Source of the DNA: Ustilago trichophora
Taxonomy: Eukaryota > Basidiomycota > Ustilaginomycetes > Ustilaginales > Ustilaginaceae
NCBI GenBank assembly: GCA_900323505.1
Contig: OOIN01000004.1
Location: 1,426,001-1,490,000 of the forward strand
Length of the DNA stretch: 64,000 nucleotides
Direction of reading: 5' to 3'
Part shown: piece by piece, positions 1-8,902 of the stretch
Layout: each line of letters opens with the position of its first letter
Numbering within the stretch: the first letter of the stretch is position 1
Position numbers and translations under genes: made by a program
The notes under the pieces: generated by a model
What the model saw: the letters and a program-made list of their open reading frames with translations, nothing else
Told to the model about the DNA's origin: nothing
Databases searched by the model: none

Positions 1-195
1 GAAAGAGTAACCCAACTTGCGACCATACTGTCGGAGTGGTTGACAGAGACCTGGGCAAGCATAGCCAGTTGTCATCCACCTCAACAGCACCCCGACATTC
101 GCACTCTGGAGTCCATCGCTTCCCACACAGACGATCACTGGGCTTCCTTTCGGGAAGATAAGGCGCCAAAGAGAAGGCAATTGGTGACAGATTGA
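1..195 (+). CDS. C-terminal end of an unrecognised protein (5' partial)
   Basis: Frame 1 is open from the first base for 64 codons and ends in TGA at 193-195. The fragment has a hydrophobic/amphipathic stretch near the start (TQLATILSEWLTETWASI), then a polar, charged tail ending KAPKRRQLVTD. No family is recognised. Sixty-four open codons could occur by chance in a few percent of cases, so the main support is the balanced, protein-like composition and the fact that the other two frames are interrupted early. The gene would lie mostly left of the window. It could instead be random open sequence in an intergenic region. Confidence 0.4.
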   Translation, partial: ERVTQLATILSEWLTETWASIASCHPPQQHPDIRTLESIASHTDDHWASFREDKAPKRRQLVTD

Positions 196-1466
196 CATGG
201 GGCGTCTCCGTTGACAGTTGGTGGCCAAACCCTAGCATCGAGTGTGCGTGTTAAGCTGTGTACAAGTTTATGTCTGGTTCACTTTGGCTTGTGCTCGAAC
301 GCCATTTAGGTTGCTTGGCAAAGGGCTTGAAGTCTGCGCTTAGGGCCTTCGCAAGGAAGCGAACCTCTTCACCAAATCGGCGATCCAGGCTACTGGCCAG
401 CTTTGCAGCTCGTCGTGACCCACAATCCCTCCGAAGCGCGAGAAACCGGATTGCAAGCTGCGAGCGCATGGATCCGCTGCTTGATGATGAAAGACAAGCT
501 TGCGCTCCGAACTGAAAGCACTTGAGGATTTGGGATGCAGCAGATCGAAGTCTACATCGACCTGCAGGATAAATTTGAATTTCAATGACTTGAATTTTGC
601 CTGCACCCGACCCCTATCACCGCGCAACATTACGACAATTCAAACCCAACACAACAGACCAGATTGGGTGCTATAAATGAGGATTTCTGTATGGATCGGC
701 TCGGATAAGACTACAGTAGTAGGCGAGCGAGAAGGGGAAAAAAAAAGAAAAAAAAAGAAAGAAAAAAAGCACAGCCTCATGTTGACCTTGCGGCCAACGG
801 CTTGATTGTGATCGATTATCCGCTTCACACTTTGAATTGAAAACAGAAAAATCGTGATGCCGTGTCTCTGAAAATCACGGGTCCAGGGGCGCGCAAAGAA
901 GTCTCAGATGAGTGGCGGGCCGACGAAAGAAGAATAACGAAACAAAACACTAAGAGGTGGCCCCTGCGGTGCGTTCGCGGGAGAGAAAGAGCAAGATCTC
1001 ATCGCTACGGTCTTCTGCTCGTAGAGCGGGTCAGATGGCTCAACTTCTAAGTAACTCGCGAGCAGCGTCCCTTTCGCCTTGATTTTTCCCGTCTATCTGC
1101 GCACGCTTCATCTACGGCAGGCAAAAAGGCGTCTCGGAAATAGCTCACAACCAAACATTCGGCACGGCAGAGGGAGTGAAAGGCAAAGTTCATGGTGGTA
1201 TTGCAAAACCAAAAGAAAGAGCAGGTGCATTCCGACTTCCTTGGATGGAAAGCTCGGAAGAGCGAATCATAGAAAAGAAGAGATAGTGACGGTTGGTTTT
1301 GGAGAAGTATGGACAGACAACATGATGTTGAAGTGGAAGAAAGCGAAAGAGAGAGGCGAACGGAACAAGGCAGGCTGGAGGTCGCGTTTCGGGTAAATTT
1401 GCCATTGCAAGGTTCGCTGATCCATCTTGGACTCCAGATGCTGGGAAAGATGGTTGGCTAAGCCAT
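196..1466. other. Intergenic region, no supported gene
   Basis: Open frames here are under 110 codons, overlap each other on both strands and match nothing recognisable. A purine-rich A/G tract lies at about 735-770. The right end should hold the 3' UTR of the minus-strand wall protein that ends at 1467. Confidence 0.6.
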
Positions 1467-2117
1467 TTAAAGGAAAGGGAGGAGGGCACCGGCGAGGGCG
1501 ATGACGGAGAGACCGGCGGTAGCGGGCGAGAAGGCGGCGGCGGCGTTGGGGGCGCGCGACGAAGTCTGAGCGGGAGCCGAGCCGGTAGAGGTCATGCTCT
1601 GGCTGGTAGAGCTCGAGGCACGCGACGAAGAAGAGGCAGCAGCCGAGCTGGAGCTGGAGCTGGCGGCAGCCGACGAGGACGAAGCACGCGAAGAGGTGGC
1701 AGAGGCCGACGAGGAAGAAGCAGAGGCGCTCGACGAAGACGAGACAGAGGCGCTCGAAGAGGCAGCGCCGTTCAGGCAGGCGCTGTTCGACGATGGAAGG
1801 ACAACAAGGGGCGAAGCGTAGTTGGTGGTACCGGTGCCGTCGCTGATGGCAATGGTGATGTTGGTGCCCGAGGCGACATCGACGTTCCAGACGTAGCTGC
1901 CCGAGGCGCCAGTCTGGTCGGGGAGGCTCTTGATGGGGGCAGCAGAGACCTGGCCACCGGGGAGGATGAAGATGCGGACGGTACCCTCAGCGTTGGACCA
2001 CTGGAGGGAAGCGGGAGTGCACTGGGTGATCGAAGGGGGAGTGTTGATGACGGGAAGAGCGGTGGCGGCGGCAGCGAAGACAACGGCACCAGCGGCGGCG
2101 GAGGCGATCTTGACCAT
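1467..2117 (-). CDS. Ser-rich GPI-anchored cell-wall protein (Kre9/Knh1-like N-terminal domain)
   Basis: A 216-residue protein. It starts with a signal peptide (MVKIASAAAGAVVFAAAATALP), followed by a beta-sandwich-like region of about 90 residues (PSITQCTPASLQWSNAEGTV... ending in NSACL). This region resembles the Ser/Thr-rich GPI-anchored/Kre9-Knh1 family domain and has two cysteines. A low-complexity Ser/Ala stalk of about 75 residues follows. The C-terminus is hydrophobic (AGLSVIALAGALLPFL) and preceded by small residues, as expected for GPI attachment. The ATG at 2117 is chosen because the 22 in-frame codons upstream would put the signal peptide inside the protein. A TATA element lies about 140 bp upstream. 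The role is inferred to be a heavily O-mannosylated wall or surface protein; the exact function is unknown. Confidence 0.85.
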   Translation of the reverse strand: MVKIASAAAGAVVFAAAATALPVINTPPSITQCTPASLQWSNAEGTVRIFILPGGQVSAAPIKSLPDQTGASGSYVWNVDVASGTNITIAISDGTGTTNYASPLVVLPSSNSACLNGAASSSASVSSSSSASASSSSASATSSRASSSSAAASSSSSSAAASSSSRASSSTSQSMTSTGSAPAQTSSRAPNAAAAFSPATAGLSVIALAGALLPFL

Positions 2118-4451
2118 TTTGGAAGATGTTTTAAGATTGGTGATTAAGAAAGGAAGGGGAAGAAGTGAATGAATGCGAAGCAAGGCAAAAAGGTGGATGC
2201 GATGAGGGTTTGGTGGAAAGAGAAGACGGATGGATGCAGGGAGATGGGGTGGGATATATACCTCTGGCAGAGGGATGGCACCGAGCGGCAGAGAGAGGAA
2301 CGGGCAAAGTCAAGGAGGGAGACACAGATCGCTCAACTCTACAATTGCTCTGTACAGTACACAGTGCAGAGGCCCAATCGAAACGACAGACTCCAAACAA
2401 CGCTTGAGCAAGAGGGGCGAGGCGAAATTGCTCGAACGAATAGGGCGCACAAGCGAGGTCAAGAGGGCCCAGATTTGAGATCGCGCAACCAAATGGCAAA
2501 TGGACTGAATCAGAGTGCACACCGGCTGCCGCGAGCCGTTCAGAGACACACACACACACACGCGCAACTACTCTCTCGCGCATGCACGGCCACACACAAA
2601 CTCAAGACTGCGCAGCCTGCTGCCTTCGAAAACCAGAGAAGCAGAGTGGTCCCTAAGCCCAGCTCGCCAATCTTGGCTTGCGGTGGCTCTGTCGACTTGG
2701 CCGTGATCGTGAAACTGGTTGTGTGTAGGATTTTCGCAAACGGGTTAACACCGCTAACCTGGTTGCTATCTTTGGCTTGCGTCGATTTGATGGGGCTTAG
2801 CCAGGGGTGACGGGGCGAAATCACATGAAACAATCAGTCACAGATATCGTTTCCTCTGGATAGCAGTTGGGACGGCTGGTGAATGCTTGGACCTCAAGTC
2901 AGGCTTGGACCCAGACAGATGGGGACTAGTTGAGAGGTTCAGGATTGGGTGCGCAAAGCGGACGGAAGCAGAATGCCGCTGGCTGCTGCTGACGAATGGA
3001 CGAGGCAGGTCTTTCTGAACTCTTCCTTCTTTCCTTCTGCCGACGACGTGCCCAGATTCTTTCCGTCGCTCCGGAAAGCGTCGGTCAAATCAGGCGGTGT
3101 CGTCGAAAGCCTACAGTACAGTACAGCAACACTAGTTACTATATCTGCATTTTCTGTTTTCTCTCTTCTTTTCCTCATTTCTCACTGTTTCTCTTCGTCT
3201 CCGATTTGACGCGCCGAGTCGGCAGCAGGAACTGAGTTAGACTTCTAAATGCACTCGTGCAGCACAGCTGGCAGTGTGTTGCGATACAATCCATCGCACG
3301 TTGTTGCTTCATAAAGGACCATTCCAAAGTTCTTGCGCTGCTCAGTCCATAAGCCGGACCATGAAATGAGCATCAGCATGAGGCTGTGAAGAAGAACTGA
3401 GCCCCGCGAATTTAGGGTCTTCTCCGGCCAAGTTGGCTGTGGTAGAGGACGTCGATTGACCATGGCTACGCCTGCAAGCCGTGGAGTGGTTCAACCTTCT
3501 GGCTTGGCTGTTTTCGGGATTCCTGAGATCAGGGTCAGATCACGCAGCAAGAACCTTGGCAGTCGGATCGACTCGGTACGCAGATATGCTTTAGTAGAGG
3601 CTTGATTTCGGTTAAGTTGGACACGTTACACGCTATACGCGCCCTCAAGAGGGCCCAGCGAATCACTTCTCTATCAACTTTGTTGCTAATCACGCCTCGA
3701 AGAGAGCGCTTCGAAAGGAAAGCCTGCAATAAAATTTAGTGGCCAACGCGTTGTATGTTGTCTGCTGTGTAGTAGGTCGTTCGCGGTGCCTTATCTATCT
3801 GTTGCTTGTTGCCCTTGTAACTCACATGTTCGTCAAAAGGTACGGGAAGCTCGATGCAGCTCCAACGCACAGATTGGCATTGCAGGATCGCGCATCAAAA
3901 CGCACCAAAAGCGAACGTTCTTTCTTTGCCTTTGCAGGGTTGTGGCTTGCCGTGTTTTTGTTTTCCCTACCTGCACTGCACCACTCTCCTGTCAAGAATT
4001 TCTGGATCTTGAGGCTACAGCAATCGCTTCAACTTGGTACGTTCTGGAGGTGAGAACCTCTCTTGTCCGTGACGACGGGTGCTGAATGTTGGACGTTGGC
4101 TGCTCAGGCTTTTGTCAATATTACATAAGCACCTTTCATTCATGCCTCATGGACCCTGAACGGCGATTTCCGAACCCTCGGTTGCCGTTGAACCCTTTCA
4201 TGTTACTCGACTGAGCATCTCTGTCACAGACACCATGTCGACGGATGGTCCATACTAACCATTTGCTTCAGATTCTGCATACGCTCTGTCACGATTCCGG
4301 CTCCGGAGACACATCCTGAACTCTTGCAATACGATCTACCGGAACAACTACTGCCTCAAGCTCCGCCGCATTGATGGCGTGCAGGTCAGTTCGGATCTCT
4401 CACAGCATCGACCATGCGACATACACTGATGATCATCGCACATGACCCGCA
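2118..4451. other. Intergenic/divergent promoter region
   Basis: 2.3 kb between the divergent wall-protein and SNF2 genes. It holds a short CA repeat (about 2546-2562) and two exact copies of the 9-mer GTACAGTAC (2352-2360 and 3116-3124). A 213-codon ATG frame at 2169-2810 on the plus strand overlaps the wall-protein promoter; its composition is not protein-like and it is not called as a gene. No other coding signal is seen. Confidence 0.6.
2255..2260 (-). promoter_or_regulatory. TATA box of the Ser-rich wall protein gene
   Basis: TATATA within ggatatatac, about 138 bp upstream of the ATG at 2117 on the minus strand. The spacing is plausible for a fungal core promoter. Assignment is by position and motif only. 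Confidence 0.45.
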
Positions 4452-7400
4452 ATGTCGCGGAAACGGTTGCTGAAACTTGGATCATCGTCGCCTCCTTCTC
4501 GGCAGAAGAGCAGCGAAGACGAGCTCTACCGTGAGCTTGGCCGACCTGCAGGCGATCGCATTGTTCGGAAACGCCATCGGACCCAACCAGCTGCGACCGC
4601 TTCCGCTACTGGTAGAAGGAGCCTGCGCGACTTGCTTGGACTCTCAGCCGTCGATGATTACATCGATACAGTAGCAACATCCGCACTTGGAAGTCGAATC
4701 GGGAGCTATCAGGAGCCGGTGCCGCCCGATGATTCGTCCGACGAAAACTTGAGCCTTGAGGAAGGCCGAAGGGCTAGCTCGCCTGCCCCTGCATCATCTT
4801 CATCCTCTTGCTCATCGGAGGATGAGCCCGTCCTCCCGCTCTCGAAATCACGGCGTGCGCCGACGGTCGCCGCTCTCGCAGTTACAGAGCTGCCAACGCC
4901 ACCCACATGCAACCCACTGCCTGTATCTCGCCTACACGAGAGCCAGGCATCCAGTGACGCAGACACAGATGATGAGTTGGAGCAAGCGCTCAGTCTCAAC
5001 AACAACGGAATCGGATCTTTGGCTTTCGCTGCCGGTACGCAGTCCAGCATTGTTCTCGGTGCCAGCGACACCAGCGAAGACGAGGAAGAGTTAGCACTTG
5101 CGATGAGACCCCCTTTAGCAGCAGGAACATCTGCCAAGAGATCTCAACCCGCCCACTCTGCTTCGAATGACCCCGTGCAAGGTCAGAGGCCCGCTTTCCC
5201 GGTTCCTCCGGAATTGAGAAATGTAGGACCTTTGGAACTTGCGCCCGGTGTTATCGTGCCATCGAGCATCAACCGTTTCCTTCGAAGCTATCAGCGTGAT
5301 GGCGTTCGCTTTCTTTACAGATCCTGGGCAGAGGGCCGAGGAGCGCTTCTTGGCGATGACATGGGACTCGGTAAAACGATCCAAGTGATTGCATTTCTAT
5401 CTGCGATCATGGCAAAGACTGGACGGGAAGAGGATGCCGATCGCAGGATCGAGGCCGAACGAAGCGACAGACAACGTTCTGGCTTTCAATGCGCCGATGC
5501 GATATGGCCGACTTGTTTGATCATCTGTCCAAGCTCGGTCATTGACAACTGGCGCCACGAGCTGGATACCTGGGGCTACTTCGAGCACACCGCCTACAGT
5601 GGCAAAAACGCCAAGGATGCTTTGGAGTCCTTCCGTCGAGGTCGACTCGATATCCTCATTACCAGCCACGAGACAGCTTCGCTTGCCATCGAGCAATTAC
5701 GCGATCTGGATCTATCCTGTGTTTTCATCGATGAAGCCCACAAGCTCAAAAATCCCAACTCTCAGATGACGCAAGCCATGCAGACTTTTCGTTGCAAAGC
5801 CCGCTTTGCCTTGACAGGAACAGCGATCCAGAACACTTACCGCGAGCTCTACACGCTTGCCGACTGGACCAACCCCGGCCTTCTTGGAACAGTCAAGGAG
5901 TGGATCGCCGAGATTGAAGAGCCTCTCAAGCGCGGTCAAAGCCGAGGTGCTGAGCCAGAGCAAATCGCTGACGCCAGGACGAGGGCGGAAAAGCTGGTCA
6001 AAAACGTCTTGCCGATCTTCTTCCTCCGCCGCACAAAAGCACTGATCGCTGATCAGCTACCTCACAAGTTCGACAAGATCGTGTTTTGTCCGCTCACAAG
6101 CACTCAGCTCGATGTCTACAACCGAATCTTGTCCGAAGACGAGGTTGACCTGATGAAGCGTCATGCCGATCCTTGTGATTGCGGCCGTCTCGATCCAGAC
6201 ACAGGCCTAGCGTATCGGCGCCAGAACTGTTGCTTCAAGCGTGATGGCAACGGCGAGTCTTGGAGCAAAAACATGCTCAAGTACATCTATCTGCTGCAGA
6301 AATGCTCCAATCATGTCGCTTTGGTCTTCCCAGATCCCGAGGATGCAAGCTCGCGGGAGCCGGACCGGGTGGAGAGGTACGAGCGTCAGCTCTCGTATGT
6401 TCAGCTCATGTTCCCGGACAACTGGCAGGACAAGCGTTGCAACGTCGTCAACGGTATGGAGCCCGACTTTTGTGGCAAGTGGAAGGTTCTGGCAGGGCTT
6501 CTTCAGCAGTGGCATTCCGACGGCGACAAGGTGCTGCTCTTCTCGACCAACATTCGGCTGCTGCAGTTCATCGAGTTCTTCCTAGCTCGGGAGGGCCACA
6601 ACTTTCTGAGGCTCGACGGCTCGACACCACAGCCTCGTCGCCAGTTGCTCGTCAATCAGTTCAACCGAGATAGAAGCATCTTCGTGTTTCTCATCTCGAC
6701 TACTGCAGGAGGCACCGGCCTCAATCTCACAGCAGCAAATCGAGTAGTGGTCTTCGATCCGCACTGGAATCCATCACACGATTTGCAAGCCATGGATCGA
6801 GCGTATCGATTCGGACAATCAAGGGATGTCTATGTCTATCGACTGATCGGTGCCGGGTCACTCGAAGAGGTCATCTATGGACGACAGCTTTACAAGCAAC
6901 AGCAGATGGAGATCGGGTACAATGCAACCAAGGAGCGTCGATACTTTGAAGGCGTGGCAGGTGACCAGGGCAGCTTAGGAGAGCTCTTCGGTTGCAAAAA
7001 CCTGTTTACACTGCACGAAAGCAGCCTAGCGATGAAGTCGATCATCGACGAGTGCAACATCTCAGAGGTCACCTTCGCGCTTGAACAATACCTGAAAGCA
7101 GGCTCGCTCGATGATCAGAAGAGCGCCGATGCAGCTCTTGCTGAGCGCGCTGGCAGTCCACGGGCAGGTCGGCTGAATTTGGTTAAAAGTGACAATCAGA
7201 CCAGCAGCTCAGCACAGCCATCAAGTGGCAATGCGGATCCAATCCGTGACATCCTCGAAGGTAGCGGGATAGCTTATAGCCATGACCATGCGGCCTTGGT
7301 CGGAAACAGTGCGGCCGAAGCTGCCTTGTATCGGAATGCAGCACATCCGGCCTCCTCTCGTCAGCGCAAAACAATCACGAAGAAAGCAAAGAAGCCTGCA

Positions 7401-7748
7401 AATGCTTCAAAGGCAGAGAATTCTGCCGCTTCCGCGCCCATTTGGCCACCGCCACGCCGAACACTTGTAGCGGCTTTGAACGACACAGCTACGCGAGAAG
7501 AGTCGCAATCCCTAGCAGTGGCAGAGCAAGGACTTCGCCGCGCTGTCACTCACCAGCCACGAACCCGGATGCCAGATCTGTCCGATTTGGCACAGCTCCA
7601 GAATGTGACCGAAGTTGAATTGGCAGCAGCAGTCAATGCCATGCCAGCGACCGAGCAGAAAGCATTTTTTGACGACGCTGTTCGCAGATGGAATCGAAAG
7701 CGCGCGGCTGTGGAGGGTCAAAAGCAGCAGCAGCAACCACTTTTTTAG
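4452..7748 (+). CDS. ERCC6L2: SNF2-family ATPase, ERCC6L2/Rad26-like
   Basis: 1098 residues, no intron seen. Residues 1-260 are polar and Ser-rich. The ATPase core has the Walker A region GDDMGLGKT at about 301-309 and the DEAH box at 427-430. The C-terminal helicase lobe starts near 693 (VLLFSTN) and has motif VI at about 781 (MDRAYRFGQ). After the first lobe a Cys-rich segment, CDCG...QNCCF (about 574-594), corresponds to the CTC...NCC segment of human ERCC6L2. After the helicase core, GELFGCKNLF (about 845) matches the ELFG-NLF motif of the same family. These two signatures distinguish it from Rad54 and CSB. The tail (about 900-1098) is low-complexity with basic patches and ends in a Gln run. 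The ERCC6L2 family acts in the nucleus in DNA break repair and transcription-associated damage; function here is by homology. Confidence 0.9.
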   Translation: MSRKRLLKLGSSSPPSRQKSSEDELYRELGRPAGDRIVRKRHRTQPAATASATGRRSLRDLLGLSAVDDYIDTVATSALGSRIGSYQEPVPPDDSSDENLSLEEGRRASSPAPASSSSSCSSEDEPVLPLSKSRRAPTVAALAVTELPTPPTCNPLPVSRLHESQASSDADTDDELEQALSLNNNGIGSLAFAAGTQSSIVLGASDTSEDEEELALAMRPPLAAGTSAKRSQPAHSASNDPVQGQRPAFPVPPELRNVGPLELAPGVIVPSSINRFLRSYQRDGVRFLYRSWAEGRGALLGDDMGLGKTIQVIAFLSAIMAKTGREEDADRRIEAERSDRQRSGFQCADAIWPTCLIICPSSVIDNWRHELDTWGYFEHTAYSGKNAKDALESFRRGRLDILITSHETASLAIEQLRDLDLSCVFIDEAHKLKNPNSQMTQAMQTFRCKARFALTGTAIQNTYRELYTLADWTNPGLLGTVKEWIAEIEEPLKRGQSRGAEPEQIADARTRAEKLVKNVLPIFFLRRTKALIADQLPHKFDKIVFCPLTSTQLDVYNRILSEDEVDLMKRHADPCDCGRLDPDTGLAYRRQNCCFKRDGNGESWSKNMLKYIYLLQKCSNHVALVFPDPEDASSREPDRVERYERQLSYVQLMFPDNWQDKRCNVVNGMEPDFCGKWKVLAGLLQQWHSDGDKVLLFSTNIRLLQFIEFFLAREGHNFLRLDGSTPQPRRQLLVNQFNRDRSIFVFLISTTAGGTGLNLTAANRVVVFDPHWNPSHDLQAMDRAYRFGQSRDVYVYRLIGAGSLEEVIYGRQLYKQQQMEIGYNATKERRYFEGVAGDQGSLGELFGCKNLFTLHESSLAMKSIIDECNISEVTFALEQYLKAGSLDDQKSADAALAERAGSPRAGRLNLVKSDNQTSSSAQPSSGNADPIRDILEGSGIAYSHDHAALVGNSAAEAALYRNAAHPASSRQRKTITKKAKKPANASKAENSAASAPIWPPPRRTLVAALNDTATREESQSLAVAEQGLRRAVTHQPRTRMPDLSDLAQLQNVTEVELAAAVNAMPATEQKAFFDDAVRRWNRKRAAVEGQKQQQQPLF

Positions 7749-8902
7749 TAATTCTGTCAATATTTTATTATTTTTTTAAAAAAGTGACCACAAACGCAGA
7801 AGGGTCGCTGCATAGCTGACGTCATGACAGCTGCAGTCATTTTCCCGATCCAGAGCGTGACCAAGCTGATGAGAGATGACCCCATCTTCAATATCCACAC
7901 ACAGCTACAGTACCACGAGTATTCCGCGGACGCACAGATAGCTTTAAGCCGAATCAGTCAGGACTTTGTCTAAGATCACATTGCACGGCTTTGCTGGTCT
8001 CGTCTCGACAATGCAACGGCGTACAGCAGCGAAGAATCCTTGCGAAAGCGACCAAATGCGACGATGTGATGAATGAAGCACAGCGAAGTCGGACATAGCA
8101 GATCAGGCGCACTCAAGCATGTGAAGACAGTGAGCTCTGAAGAGATGGACCGGAGAATTACATACCGTAACACGCACAGTTTGAGTTTGTTCGTCTTGCT
8201 TGGCCAACAGTGCGCACTTTCTGGTGAGGAACGGAACACGATCTTTGACCAAGACAAGACAGAGTCTGAGATCGTAGCTCTGCATCGTGACCTCGTAAAT
8301 CAGTCAGGCTAGCTTTGCCATTTGTTCAAACTAGACCCTTCGATTTTGGTGATTTTCTCAAGGGCCGCCGATTCGAGCTAGCGACATGTGGAGTGCGGTT
8401 CTGACCAAGTCTCGCTTATTTTCTGCCTCGATTCCAACTGTCATTGTCAGCTTAAGCAGTCGCTGCAGCCAGAAACGTCATTTTCCGCAGTGGAGGAATC
8501 CTTGACTGTTTCCGGTCCACCTAAGCTGACTGACTGTAGGATCGCAACCTCGTGGTGCACTTTGCGCTTGAATCCGTTGCTGCCGTTTACGCTATCCCGA
8601 ATGGATTGGATTGGACCCCGTCATCAGATCCCTGGATCTCTCAGCATCGGCGACAAGCTTGCTCTCCTTTGCCATTCTTCCCACATCGATGGCTTGCAAG
8701 CTCACGCCGTCGGTAGCCCTGTGCTAGCATCCGGTCTGACAGGTACAGCCGCTATCACACCTTGCTCAAATTCTGCCGACCTCGACTGTCTGTCCATTCA
8801 TCCACCAGATGCTTTCTTCTTCATCCTCATCACAACCCTCGTCCTGACTCCAAGTCGCCCTCGCAGATCAGCCTCACGATACTCCAGAGGGCTTCTGCGA
8901 AG
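7749..8902. other. Intergenic region upstream of the carotenoid oxygenase
   Basis: It carries the 3' end of the SNF2 gene (AT-rich just after the stop) and the promoter/5' leader of the oxygenase. A 186-codon plus-strand frame (8388-8948) begins with GTG and runs into the oxygenase in another frame; it is not supported. A further 47 codons in the oxygenase frame (from 8762) begin with TTG and are treated as leader. Confidence 0.6.

Noticed and set aside
2169..2810. 213-codon plus-strand frame
   Set aside because: Polar, repeat-influenced composition (runs through a CA repeat) and lies over the wall-protein promoter; no supporting motif. A long minus-strand frame (2131-2595) overlaps it.
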